Below, one piece after another: positions 55,269 through 64,000 of a DNA stretch of 64,000 nucleotides. Within the stretch, counting starts at the first letter, position 1; every line of letters starts with the position of its first letter. The DNA comes from Closterium sp. Naga37s-1 (lineage: Eukaryota > Streptophyta > Zygnematophyceae > Desmidiales > Closteriaceae), in the NCBI GenBank assembly GCA_947471745.1, contig CANJKZ010000428.1:733001-797000 (forward strand), read 5' to 3'. Both the position numbers and the translations under genes were made by a program. Under the pieces are notes generated by a model, which was not told where the DNA came from, did no database searches, and saw only the letters and a program-made list of their open reading frames with translations.

Positions 55269-56497
55269 CTGGCCACCGCCAGTAGCAGCAGTAGCAGACG
55301 CAGTAGCCTAGCAGTAGTAACGGAAGTAGCAGCAGTAGCAGCGCGAGCAGGGCAGGCGCGGCAGGAAGGCAGGCAGGCAGGCAGGCAGACAGGCAGGCAG
55401 GCAGGCAGGCTGGCGGGCAGGCAGGCAGGCAGATGGCGCGGCTGCGCGCTAACAAGGCAGGTGCTCACCAGTGGCGGGAAGAGCAGGCGCTCGCCAGGCG
55501 AGCAGGGCCGGCGCTCGGCGGGCGGCTGCACGGGATCCAGGGGCGGCGTCGCGGGTCCAGGGGCGGCGTCGCGGGATCCAGGGGCGGCTGCACGGAGTCC
55601 AGGGGCGGCTGCACCAGGGGCGGATGCTTCAGGGGCCAGGTGCGGCTGCTCTTGGTCCAGGGGCGGCTGCACCAGGGGCGGCTGCTTCAGGGGCCAGGGG
55701 CGGCTGCTCTTGGTCCATGGGCGGCTGCACCAGGGGCGGCTGCTTCAGGGGCCAGGGGCGGCTGCTCTGGGTCCAGGGGCGGCTGCTCGAGGGTCCAGGG
55801 GCAGCTGCACCAGGGGCGGCTGCTTCAGGGGCCAGGGGCGGCTGCTCTGGGTCCAGGGGCGGCTGCACCAGGGGCGGCTGCTCGGGGTCCAAGGGCGGCT
55901 GCTCCAGGGGCGGCTGCTGCAGGGGCCAGGGGCGGCTGGTCTGGGTCCAGGGGCGGCTGCTCGAGGGTCCAGGGGCTGCTGCACCAGGGGCGGCTGCTTT
56001 AGGGGCCAGGGGCGGCTGCTCTGGGTCCAGGGGCGGCTGCTCGAGGGTCCAGGGGCGGCTGCACCAGGGGTGGCGTAGCTGGTGCAGGGCAGCGCGCGGG
56101 TCCCACAGGCGCCGCGACTGGCGACGGGGGGCAGCGCGCAGGCCAGGCGGGTCCGCGTCGGCGGCAGGGTGGGGCCGCGACAGCGGCAGGGCGGGGCCGC
56201 GTCGGCGGCCGTAGAAAGCAGCGCGAGGGCTGCGAAGCGACGCGTGGGGCAGGAGAAGGCAGCGCGGGGGCTGCGGGGCGGTGCGCGGGCCTGACAAGGC
56301 AGCTAGCGGGCTACGCGCTGGGCTGACGAGGCAGCAGGCGGGCTGCTAGCGGGCTGTACGAGGGCCAGCAGAGGCGAGCGCGAGGGCTGCGCGACGCAGG
56401 GCAGTGTAGGCAAGGGGCAGGGTAACTCGGTAACCGGCGGAAAACGGTTGGTGGGCCCTGAAAAACAGTCCTACAACGGTCCTAAGGACCTATGTTG
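55269..56497. repeat. Tandem-repeat leader of copia element
   Basis: caggcagg repeats at ~55365-55435, then caggggcggctgctccag-type units at ~55520-56075, then gcgcgggtccc/ggcagggcggggcc words to ~56400. It stands where the N-terminal gag domain and leader would be. Confidence 0.85.
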
Positions 56498-56509
56498 CTC
56501 TTAATACCA

Positions 56510-56632
56510 TGTCGAGAGTAAAGGTGGTTGCACTATCGAGAAAGCTGGGTTCAAGTAGCAAAAAACTATACCCCACATTAGCTACCCCACTAAAGCCTAC
56601 ATTCTATTATGACAAAGACATATAATTTGACA
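56510..56632 (-). repeat. 5' LTR of copia element
   Basis: 123-bp partner of 49627-49749, followed on the minus strand by the primer-binding site (complement of ~56497-56509). Confidence 0.95.
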
Positions 56633-56846
56633 CCTGCTTCTTACCGGCGGGATTTTTAGCCGGAACTATACGGTACGTCCCACGTCGGAGAAACTAGTTG
56701 GAAGGCCATGTGTCCAGGATTTCCACTTTGGTCCTGATATTCGCAGGCTCTAGGACTTTCTAGGGTAGTCCTATGAGAAATGAAACAGCAAAGGGGACGC
56801 GAGCTAGGGACAGCCGCAGTGAGTGAGTAAACGGAATTACCACCAT

Positions 56847-57161
56847 TCAGTCTCCAACACCGGGGACAATGACAAGCTCCAGTCGCTTGTCAGAATCCCA
56901 ACCACTAACCACTGGGATAAAAGGGCTTGTTTTGTGTAGCGGGTGAGTGCGCCCATAACCTCCCAGGCCAACGTGCATGTAACCCTTCCCTGGAATAAAT
57001 CGGGGATCACCAGTGGACCTTTGACATCGCTTTGTGTGGCCCATGAGTGGGATCACTTCCATCGCCCCGCTCTGCTCCAGAAGGTCCACAAATCGAAAAG
57101 AGTGCATCCGCAGGGAGAGATCACGTTGGGCTTTGGTGGGCTCCCCTCTTGGGCCACACAA
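56847..57161 (-). pseudogene. Candidate coding fragment of unknown gene
   Basis: The minus strand has an open frame of 104 codons with non-repetitive, protein-like sequence (LRMHSFRFVDLLEQSGAM, FIPGKGYMHVGLGGYG, SDKRLELVIVPGVGD then stop). I do not recognise it. It lies upstream, in the same orientation, of the fragment at 48490-48642 and could be an earlier exon of the same gene; a possible donor (CCCCG|GTGTTG) lies just before its stop. No counterpart was seen in the left arm. Confidence 0.35.
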
Positions 57162-57469
57162 AGCGATGACAGAGTCTTTTCGACCTCTGAGTCGTGTATA
57201 TTGGGTTCATCTTGATTCGGGTTTACTCTACTACTCTCTCCCCATTCCCTCCCCTTTTTTCCCCCTCTTCCTCGCGGCAGGCCACCGAAGCACCGCATCC
57301 AGCAGATCTTCGACTTCATCTGCCCCAAGGCGAGCTGGCGGAGCTGTGAGGCAGCCTCCTCTCGAGACTGCCTTCAGCCCCCTGCTGCCCCCTCTTGTAC
57401 CTACACTGTTGCTGCACCATTGTCTCCCTCCCCCTTTCGCATCAAAAGGTTAACCCAAACAAAAACGTA

Positions 57470-57664
57470 CATACTCCAACCTTTTTGAAGGCTGGTTAAA
57501 TCAGTCTAAAAAATCGTACATACACTGATGAGAAAGGTTTTTTTCTGGTGACAACACTGATTTTTCAGGGTTTTTTTTTTTCTGAAGGACCTTGATAGAA
57601 AGTTTTTTTTTTTTTGGACCAACAATGACGAAAAAACGTGGCCCAAAACGAATCTAAGGCCCTG
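57470..57664. repeat. hAT-MITE-like fragment
   Basis: T-rich stretches with cactgatttttcaggg and an end aatctaaggccctg resemble the 3' portion of the MITE at 49103-49625. Its left end was not found. Confidence 0.45.
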
Positions 57665-57667
57665 CCC

Positions 57668-57785
57668 GGGAAGCATGGGAGATACGGGAGGCATGGGAGG
57701 TATGGAAGGAGTGGGAGGGATGCGAAGGATGGGAGGCGTGGGAGGGATGCGAGGGATGGGAGGCGTGGGAGGCGTGGGAGGGATT
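57668..57785. repeat. gggaggcgtgggagggatgcga-type tandem repeat
   Basis: Short purine-rich imperfect units between the MITE fragment and the kinase copy. Confidence 0.75.
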
Positions 57786-57985
57786 GGAGGGAGACGAATT
57801 TACGGTACACAATTAGAAGATGCAAAAAGGGCAGCAAAACTCAACAATTTTCTTCACAAAAGAGCTCCTTGTGCAGAGCCTCCAATTCAGCAAGCACCTT
57901 GATCATGTTGGGGCGCAGGGGCAGTGGGCATGGCGGTGCCACAACACTCCTCATCACTACCTCCCTACCCCCCTCCCTCACTCAC

Positions 57986-60151
57986 TCACTCACTCCGTTC
58001 CCCACTCACTCCACCTCCACTCGACCCTATCCTAATCGCGTTCGCCACCTCCTCTTCCAAGTCATGCCCATGCGTGTCGTCAATCTCCCGGTCAATCCTC
58101 CTCGCCATCTGATCCCCTGTCGCACCGCGCACCTCCTCGCGCAGAGCCTCCAATTCAGCAAGCACTTTGATCATGTTGGGGCGGAGGACAGTGGGCATGG
58201 CGGTGCAGCTGAGAGCCAGGCGTGCCAGGCGCAGGATCATGTCTGGCGGGGCTTCCAAAGAGGGGTCCTTGAAGGTCACTCCGTCGTTGGCTGCTATGAA
58301 TGGTGCCACCTGGTGGGGGGAGGGGTGGGAGGTGGAGGGGGGAGGTGAAGGGAGAGGAGACGAGGGCGTGATGGTGGGGAAGATGCATGGGGATGGGTGC
58401 CAGGTGCAGGATGACGTCTGGTGGGGCGTCTAGAGCTGGGTCCTTGAAGGTCACCCCATATTTGGCTGCTGTGAATGGTCACCCCACCTGGTGGGGGCAA
58501 GGTGGGAGGCGGAGAGGGAGAGGAGGGAGGGGAGGAGGGCGAAGGGGAGGAGGGATGACGGTGAAGAGATTGATTGCACTTTGTGCGATGAGGTGGATAA
58601 AGGACGCGCGGGGATGAGTGTGTGATGGTGTAGGTGCGGGTGTGCACATGCATGCACACAGAGAGATGGGGAACAGCGAATGCTAGTGCATGGGCATGGG
58701 CAACGAGATGAGCATCATGAGCATGGCATGACCACAGCAAGAGTAGCATGAGCATGGGCATGTGCAGGAGGAGCAGGAGCAGGGAGGCGAGGGCGGGAGG
58801 GCACGGACCCATTGCTTGAGGTTGATCTGGTTGTCCTCCGAGTTGTAGATGGCCTTGCGTGCCGTCAGGATCGTGAGCATCACCACTCCAAAGCTATGAG
58901 GGGCAAGGGAGGCATGGGAGGTACGGGAGGTATGGGAGGCACGACAGGAGAGAGACCAAGGGCGGGATATGATGAGGGGATGGAAGAGCACAGCAGGTAG
59001 TGCAAGAAGGGAGCACATGGGAACATTAAGGAATAGAAGAAATTTGCTAAAATACACCACACCTGCACACGTCACCCTTAACTGCACGCATTGCCCATAC
59101 CTGTGAACGTCAGCCATAGGAGTGGCCTTCTGAGACTTGAAATACGCCGGGTCCACATAGCCCGGTGTGCCCATCACCCGCGTGGCTCCCACGGTCGTGC
59201 CCTCGCCCATCCTCACCAGCCCAAAGTCTGCTACCTTTGCCTGCCGTGGACGGTACAGGCAGCCAACAAAGAGGAAGCAATGAGAGACGGACTCTTTTTG
59301 ATATATTTGCTGCATAGGAGCCTCGTGCAGCACATGCGAGTGCCTTGTGCACCTGCATGAACCTGAAGTGCTGACTGGAGGTGCTGACTGGAGGTGCTGA
59401 CTAGAGGTGGTGACTGGAGGTGCTGACTGGAGGAGGTGCTGATTGGAGGTGCTGACTGGAGGTGCTGACTAGAGGTGTTGACTGGAGGTGCTGACTGGAG
59501 GTGCTGACTGGAGGTGCTAACTGGAGGTGCTGACTGGAGGTGCTGACTGGAGGTGCTGACTGGAGGTGCTGACTGGAGGTGCTGACTGGAGGTGCTGACT
59601 GGAGGTGCCCAGGCAGGCACTACTCTACATAGCCGTATCTTTATGCAAACACTCACTCACCTGCATGTTCCTATCAATGAGGATGTTGGCAGGCTTGATG
59701 TCGCGATGCACGATGCCAAAGCTGTGCAGATACTGCAACCCCTCCGCCACTCCGATCATCACATCCACGCGCTGCAGCAGAGAGAGCGGCTGGGTGGCAC
59801 CTGCAGCAGGGGGAACGGGACACAATGTGACACAACAAAAATGACACAATGGGCTGGGAGTCATTACCCAAATAAGCGAGCCTCACGAAAACACCAAATT
59901 ATCACACGGGAGAAAACCGAGCATGCGCTTGTGTGCAAGTAAGGAGGACAAGTGAGGACAAGCGAGGGAGCACAAGAGAGGACATGGTAAGCGAGTAACA
60001 CACCGGGGCCAAGCCAGCGCTCGAGGTCGCCATTGGGCATGAACTCGTAGATGAGGATCTGTTCCGTCTGCTCTGTGGCCTCATTCACGTCTATGCAGAA
60101 CCCCAGCAGCCGCACCAGGTGTGGGTGGTGCTTCGATGCCATCTCGTTCAC
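57986..60151 (-). CDS. Receptor-kinase fragment A' (kinase exons 2-6), lacks P-loop exon
   Basis: Exons in transcript order: 60151-60004 ([36 protein letters not shown]), 59800-59661 ([30 protein letters not shown]), 59240-59101 ([34 protein letters not shown]), 58893-58809 ([19 protein letters not shown]), 58309-57986 ([20 protein letters not shown]... stop). Lengths and phases equal gene A for the first four, and the frame is intact throughout: catalytic HRD, DFG and DVHSFGVV are all present. What is missing is the exon with the Gly-rich loop and ATP-anchoring lysine; similarity to gene A stops near 60250, upstream of exon 2. Unless fused to another 5' part, it cannot be an active kinase. 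Partial copies of the last exon lie at ~57870-57935 and ~58405-58490. Confidence 0.75.
59365..59610. repeat. 13-bp minisatellite (~18 copies)
   Basis: Units of ggtgctgactgga in the intron between exons 3 and 4 (gene A numbering) of A'. Confidence 0.93.
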
Positions 60152-60839
60152 CTGCATGTTCCCACGCAGGGCGGATGACAAGGGGGGGGGCGAGGGAGGA
60201 GGGAGGAGCGGGAGCGGGAGAAGGAGGCGTGGAGACAGAACAGTACCAATGCCACAGAAACTGCAATTGCGATAATCTATGAGCACAATAATTGCGATAA
60301 GAAGGCAACGTCTGTTAGAGATAGGCTGTCAACACTTTGTGTACTATATTCTATATCGAGTAGGTTATTTGTAGGTTGGGTGTAGTTTGTGATCCCAACC
60401 CTATCTGGTTGGGATTCCCTCGTAATCCTGCAAATCTACCAACTCACCATTGAAGATTTGCCTAGGATTCCCATTCCATCCTTTCCCTAGCTTTGCTCAA
60501 CCCATCCTTGTTTGTACTTAAGGCTTAGTGCTTTTCTCCCTAATTAATCAGTTCAGATTCAATTCTATTATGGTATTGGGCTAGTAAATTCCGCTCACGC
60601 GGAATCCGATCCTTGGCGTCACGATGGTTCTCTTCCTCTAGGCTATGCCTATATCGGCTCCCGGCTTCTATGCTTAGCGTTTTCTAACTTCACATCGTCG
60701 CGCAGGTGAAGAGCGCATTCGCCTTCCTTCATCCCGCATTTCGGTTTTCAACGGCGACAAATTCCGCCTTCAACTTCCTTCGTCGTAAGCTTCTGGAATT
60801 TAAAATCTTCGTGGCAAATTACTCAATTTCTTAACTTCG

Positions 60840-61090
60840 AACAGGTTTCAGGGGCGCAGCCGAACAGGTTTCAGCGGCGCATCCGAACAGGATTCAGCGG
60901 CGCAGCAGAACAGGTTTCAGCAGCGCAGCAGAACAGGTCAGCGGCGCAACAGAACAAGTTCAGCGGCGCAGCAAAACAGGTCAGCGGCGCAGCAGAACAG
61001 GTCAGCGGCGCAGCAGAACAGGCCAGCGGCGCAACAGAGAAGCGGAAAAGGGGCAGCGGCGAAGCAGAACAGGGGGCATCGGCGAAGCAG
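60840..61090. repeat. ~21-bp tandem repeat (cagcggcgcagcagaacaggt)
   Basis: Roughly ten imperfect units in the leader of the plus-strand copia element. Confidence 0.85.
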
Positions 61091-61215
61091 AACAGGGGGC
61101 ATCGGCGGAGCAGAGTAGCAGATCAGAATCCGGGCTTTCTATCGCCGAAATCGCGTTTCGAACTTCCTTGATTTCCAAAATCGTATCGGAGACTTTAGCG
61201 CTGTGCTCCGCGCGA

Positions 61216-63996
61216 ATGGCAACTTTAACTTCCACCATCGTCGGAAATCTCATCGTTCTCAATCTCGCTCCCAACGGCACGAGCACCAACTTCGGGGAAT
61301 GGTGATATGGAGTGGAGAAGCACCTCCCTAGCACGGAACTGAAGGGGATTTGCCTCAAGGACATCCTCCTCAACCACGGCCAAGGAAAGATGCCTCTCCC
61401 TCCCGATCCTCTTGGCAAAGGAGCCACTGCCGCAGCCAAGACCGCTTTTGAGGCTAAGACCACCAAGTATGAGACCGACTTTAGTGTGCGCGAGCAGGCG
61501 GATGCGGCAGTTATTAGGGTTTTCATCACCACCACTCTGGTTGAACTTGTAAAATCCTACCGCACCTTTCGCTCCGCTCATGAGACTTGGAAATACCTTC
61601 AGGACCGTTTCCATGACAAGACCGCAGTGGGAGTTGCAATCCTCATCCTTCGAATGTTCCAGATCCGCCTTGAAGAATGCCCGAGCATGGCGGACTTCAT
61701 TTCTGAAATTCGTAACATCCACGAAGAACTAAAGGACATCGGGATCACCTTCCCCGAAAGGCACCTGCAGCTGGGCTACTCGTAGGTCTTACCACGGCCT
61801 ACAATGTCACCAGTTCTATGCTTAAGCAGCTCCCCACCAAGGAACTCACTTTCGAGAAAGTCGCATCGGCCTTTCTTTCTGCTGAAGAAGACATCGCAGC
61901 CCAAGCATCCGTCAATGCTGTGTGCTATGCCCCTCGTATCCCATTCCGATCCCAGCAAGGACCAAGGCACAACTCGTTTCCCCCATGCCCCTACATCATT
62001 AGGAGATGTCCACGTGCAGGGCAGAAATGCGGGACCACCAATCACCCTGAGGCAACTTGCTTCAAGAAGCGAGATGACGAGTGGTATGACATCAACGGTG
62101 TCTCCACCAAAAAGCGTCCTCCCAACTGGCCCCACCCCGTCGCGTGAACCAGGTCAAGGAAGTGGAGGAATCTGCTCAGGCAGTTGCTAGCGCCCCTTCT
62201 GATGTTCGTTTCACTGTTGTTCTCTGGTGCTGGTATTATTAATGAGAAGGGGTCCCAGTACATCGGTGTTTCAAACACACAGGGGGTCGAGTTCATACTA
62301 GACAGTGGTGCCACCCACACAGTGCTCAAAGACCAAACCGCTTTCGTTCTCTACCAAGCTCCCACCCCACTCCTTGAAACCGATTCAAGCTTCTCCATCC
62401 AATGCCATGGGTCCTCCACAGTTCCTTGTCCTACCTTTCCATCCGGCACAGTCACTAGCATGTGTCCGAAACCTCCTTGCACAGCGTGAAATCCAACATG
62501 CAGGGGTGATCACCATATTTTCCAATGATGTTGACTACTGTGATCTATTTGACGCCAAAACCCACATCCATCTTGCCCGCTTCACCCTAAGTTCCAACAA
62601 CCTCTGCACACTCGTTATACCTCCCATTCAAACATGCTCGCTCACCAACCTTCCGCTCCCTTCTTCCGACTCCTCCACCTGTCACTGCCATCTCCTTTCT
62701 GACAAAACTATGCTATTTCATCATCGCCTCGGCCACATCAACCGCGCACTTTCAACCTTGCTTCCCTCCCCTACCTCCAACCTAGGACCGCCTTGCCTTG
62801 ACTGTGCACAGACCAAGCTTCGTGAACAGCCCCATCCCCCCACTGAGTCCATCTCAACTGCACCTCTCGATCGCGTGCACATGGACCTATGAGGTCAAGC
62901 TCTTGTTCGTTCTCGTGGCGGACACTTCTTTTTCGTTGTCATCATTGATGACTATTCCCACTATGTGTCTGTCCACCTTCTCACCTCCAAGTCAGAAGTC
63001 CCAGCCGTCATCATGAACTGGGCCCGGCAGGCTCATAACCACCTCAAAACTACAATCAAGGTTCTTCACTCTGACGTTGGCGGTGAATTCCGCAACAACA
63101 CTCTCAAAACTTTTTGCTCTACAGAGGGTATCCTTCCGACCTTCTCTCTCCCAGACAGTCCTCAACAGAACGGTGTTGCTGAGAGCCGGAACCGCATCTT
63201 GGTGCAGATTGCTCGCTGCCTCCTCACTCACGCCTACGCCCCTCCCTTTCTCTAGGGGTACGCCATGCTCCATGCTGCCGCCCTCCACAATCTTCATCCT
63301 CATCCTCACCACACCCACACCACCCCCGTTGAGCTGTGGACGGGTTAAAAGCCGTCCGTCCGCCCTTTGCGCGTATGGAAATTACACGTGATCGCACGGC
63401 CCGCACCATCACCCTCCCGCAAAAGTTTTACATCAACAACGTCCTGACGCGGTTCAAGATGCAGGAAGCCGCATCAATGCCTACCCCACTCTCTTTGTAG
63501 CACCAGCTCATTGCAGCCTCTGTTCCTTCACCTGAGCCCTGTGACGAGCCATACCCCGAGCTCGTTGGATCCCTCATGTACGCGACGATGTGCACTCGGC
63601 CAGACTTGGCCTACCCCGTCAGTGTACTGTCTCGCTACGTTGCACTTGGTCGCTTCACCCACCACCAGTGGTTTGCCGCCAAGCGGGTTCTTCGCTATCT
63701 CAAAGGCACACATGATTATGTGCTCACTCTTGGCGGATCTTCCCCTGTTCGCCTTGAGAGGTACAGTGACTCGTCATACGTTGATGTCCCCTTGGCAGCG
63801 GGGTTGTGAGTTGGCACTCCACTCGATCGTCCTCAGTCTCACTGTCGACCTGTGAGGCAGAGCTGTACGCCGGGACCATGGCTGCCCAGGAGGCCCGTTG
63901 ACTCTCCTTCCTGTTGGCAGAACTCGGGTATCCTCAGCCAGCCCCAACGCTTTGGTGTGATAACGAGAGCACCATTCATCTCACCAATGACCCCGT
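61216..63996 (+). pseudogene. copia gag-pol remnant, many lesions, RT core deleted
   Basis: ATG 61216 (MATLTSTIVGNLIVLNLAPN). Stop TGA at 61306-61308 (FGEW|YGVEKHL), then gag (FRSAHETWKYLQDRFHDKTA, MADFISEIRNIHEELKD). A frameshift near 61775 leads to a degenerate CCHC knuckle (CGTTNHPEATC), then another shift. Protease FILDSGATHTVLKD (~62290), pre-integrase FHHRLGHINRAL (~62720), stop 62890-62892, integrase (IDDYSHYVSVHLL, LHSDVGGEFRNN, PQQNGVAESRN), stops near 63255 and 63348. The reading then jumps from the end of integrase to the RT C-terminus (RTITLPQKFYINNVLTRF, ~63395), so most of RT, including the YVDD site, is gone. RNase H pieces follow (MCTRPDLAYPVSVLSRYV, TCEAELYAGTMAAQE). Confidence 0.85.
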
Positions 63997-64000
63997 TTTT

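Larger units (their letters stand above)
49627..56632 (-). mobile_element. Complete Ty1/copia retrotransposon (7.0 kb), coding region defective
   Basis: LTRs of 123 bp (49627-49749 and 56510-56632) differ at six positions. A perfect 5-bp duplication cctgc flanks the element (49622-49626, 56633-56637). The primer-binding site beside the 5' LTR is a variant, TGGTATTAAGAGC; the polypurine tract CTATGGGGGTG precedes the 3' LTR. The leader (55269-56497) is tandem-repeat DNA. The pol frame has two stops and a frameshift, and the N-terminal gag domain present in the copy at 1-3996 is missing. Confidence 0.96.
49103..56636. mobile_element. hAT-type MITE (net ~523 bp) split by copia element
   Basis: It starts caggccctacgat at 49103. 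Its other end, ...atcataggccctg, finishes at 49625, or at 56636 after the copia insert, because the insertion duplicated the last four bases plus one. The end repeats match at 11 of 13. An 8-bp duplication cttcttac flanks it (49095-49102 and 56637-56644). No transposase; internal words like ctgattttcaggg recur. A similar 3' end (aatctaaggccctg) is at ~57650-57664. Confidence 0.8.
48653..56673. mobile_element. TA-target MITE (net ~479 bp) split by nested insertions
   Basis: The outer ends are inverted repeats: 48653-48672 and the complement of 56654-56673 share TATAGTTCCGGCTA with two mismatches in ~20. TA flanks both ends (48651-48652, 56674-56675). Without the inserts, 48653-49102 plus 56645-56673 gives ~479 bp, close to the 489-bp MITE at 16037-16525, and both ends have the CCGGNTATAAGAC pattern, so the two belong to one family. 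Frequent ataagac and cccggggg words lie inside. Confidence 0.75.
33559..60250. repeat. Right arm of large inverted duplication, expanded by transposons
   Basis: It mirrors 24690-33091 in order and orientation, but the segment between B' (ends 40436) and the kinase copy (starts 57986) is 17.5 kb against 1.0 kb on the left. Most of the excess is the hAT element with its nested inserts and the MITE/copia nest. Similarity ends near 60250, upstream of kinase exon 2'. Confidence 0.85.
60313..64000 (+). mobile_element. Decayed copia retrotransposon, 5' LTR to RNase H, runs off window
   Basis: A likely LTR starts TGTTAGAGATAGG at 60313 and ends near 60561-60569, followed by TGGTATTGGGC, a primer-binding-site variant. 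A leader with 21-bp repeats (60840-61090) precedes gag. Pol domains follow in copia order to the window edge. It is a different family from the minus-strand copia elements: AT-richer, unrelated LTR, shorter gag. The RT polymerase domain is deleted. Confidence 0.85.

Noticed and set aside
59365..59610. CRISPR-like array of short repeats
   Set aside because: Head-to-tail 13-bp units without unique spacers; a eukaryotic minisatellite in a kinase intron.

Overview
This is a eukaryotic nuclear window from what looks like a green plant-lineage (streptophyte) genome. A charophycean or zygnematophyte alga is my best guess, but that is inference. The evidence is a leucine-rich-repeat (LRR) receptor-kinase family built from 72-nt phase-2 LRR exons with GT-AG introns, plant-type Ty1/copia elements whose primer-binding sites match the TGGTATCAGAGC pattern, a hAT transposon, and very heavy simple-sequence and minisatellite DNA. 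No RNA genes, operons or CRISPR arrays were recognised.

Layout. 1-3996: 5' half of a copia element on the minus strand (LTR 3863-3996, gag-pol open to the window edge). 4767-13249: a three-exon gene for a ~2.6k-residue low-complexity protein with a PAS-like segment. 13836-15508: a small four-exon coiled-coil gene. ~15760-18590: a truncated copia remnant carrying a 489-bp TA-target miniature element (MITE). 19111-28012: LRR receptor-kinase gene A (plus strand), apparently broken in the kinase activation segment. 29043-33091: gene B (plus), an LRR ectodomain cut off after seven repeats. 33559-40436: gene B' (minus), the mirror copy of B. 41292-48481: a complete hAT transposon with perfect termini and 8-bp target duplication, carrying two nested non-autonomous LTR elements. 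48653-56673: a second TA-target MITE holding a hAT-type MITE that holds a complete 7-kb copia element. 57986-60151: a minus-strand copy of the last five kinase exons of gene A. 60313-64000: a decayed copia element on the plus strand.

The organising event is a large inverted duplication. The left arm (about 24.69-33.09 kb: kinase exons of A, then B) reappears inverted as the right arm (33.56-60.25 kb: B', then kinase exons of A'). The centre cuts through gene B, so both copies end at the same LRR. The right arm has since been inflated to about 27 kb, mostly by nested transposons. The left kinase keeps the P-loop but is frameshifted; the right kinase is intact from the alpha-C region on but lacks the P-loop. 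B and B' face each other, so read-through of either would give a self-complementary RNA.

The nested insertions give relative dates: hAT before its two LTR elements, and TA-MITE before hAT-MITE before copia. The non-autonomous LTR elements share terminal, polypurine-tract and 3'-UTR sequence with the complete copia family, so they could have been moved in trans by relatives of it.
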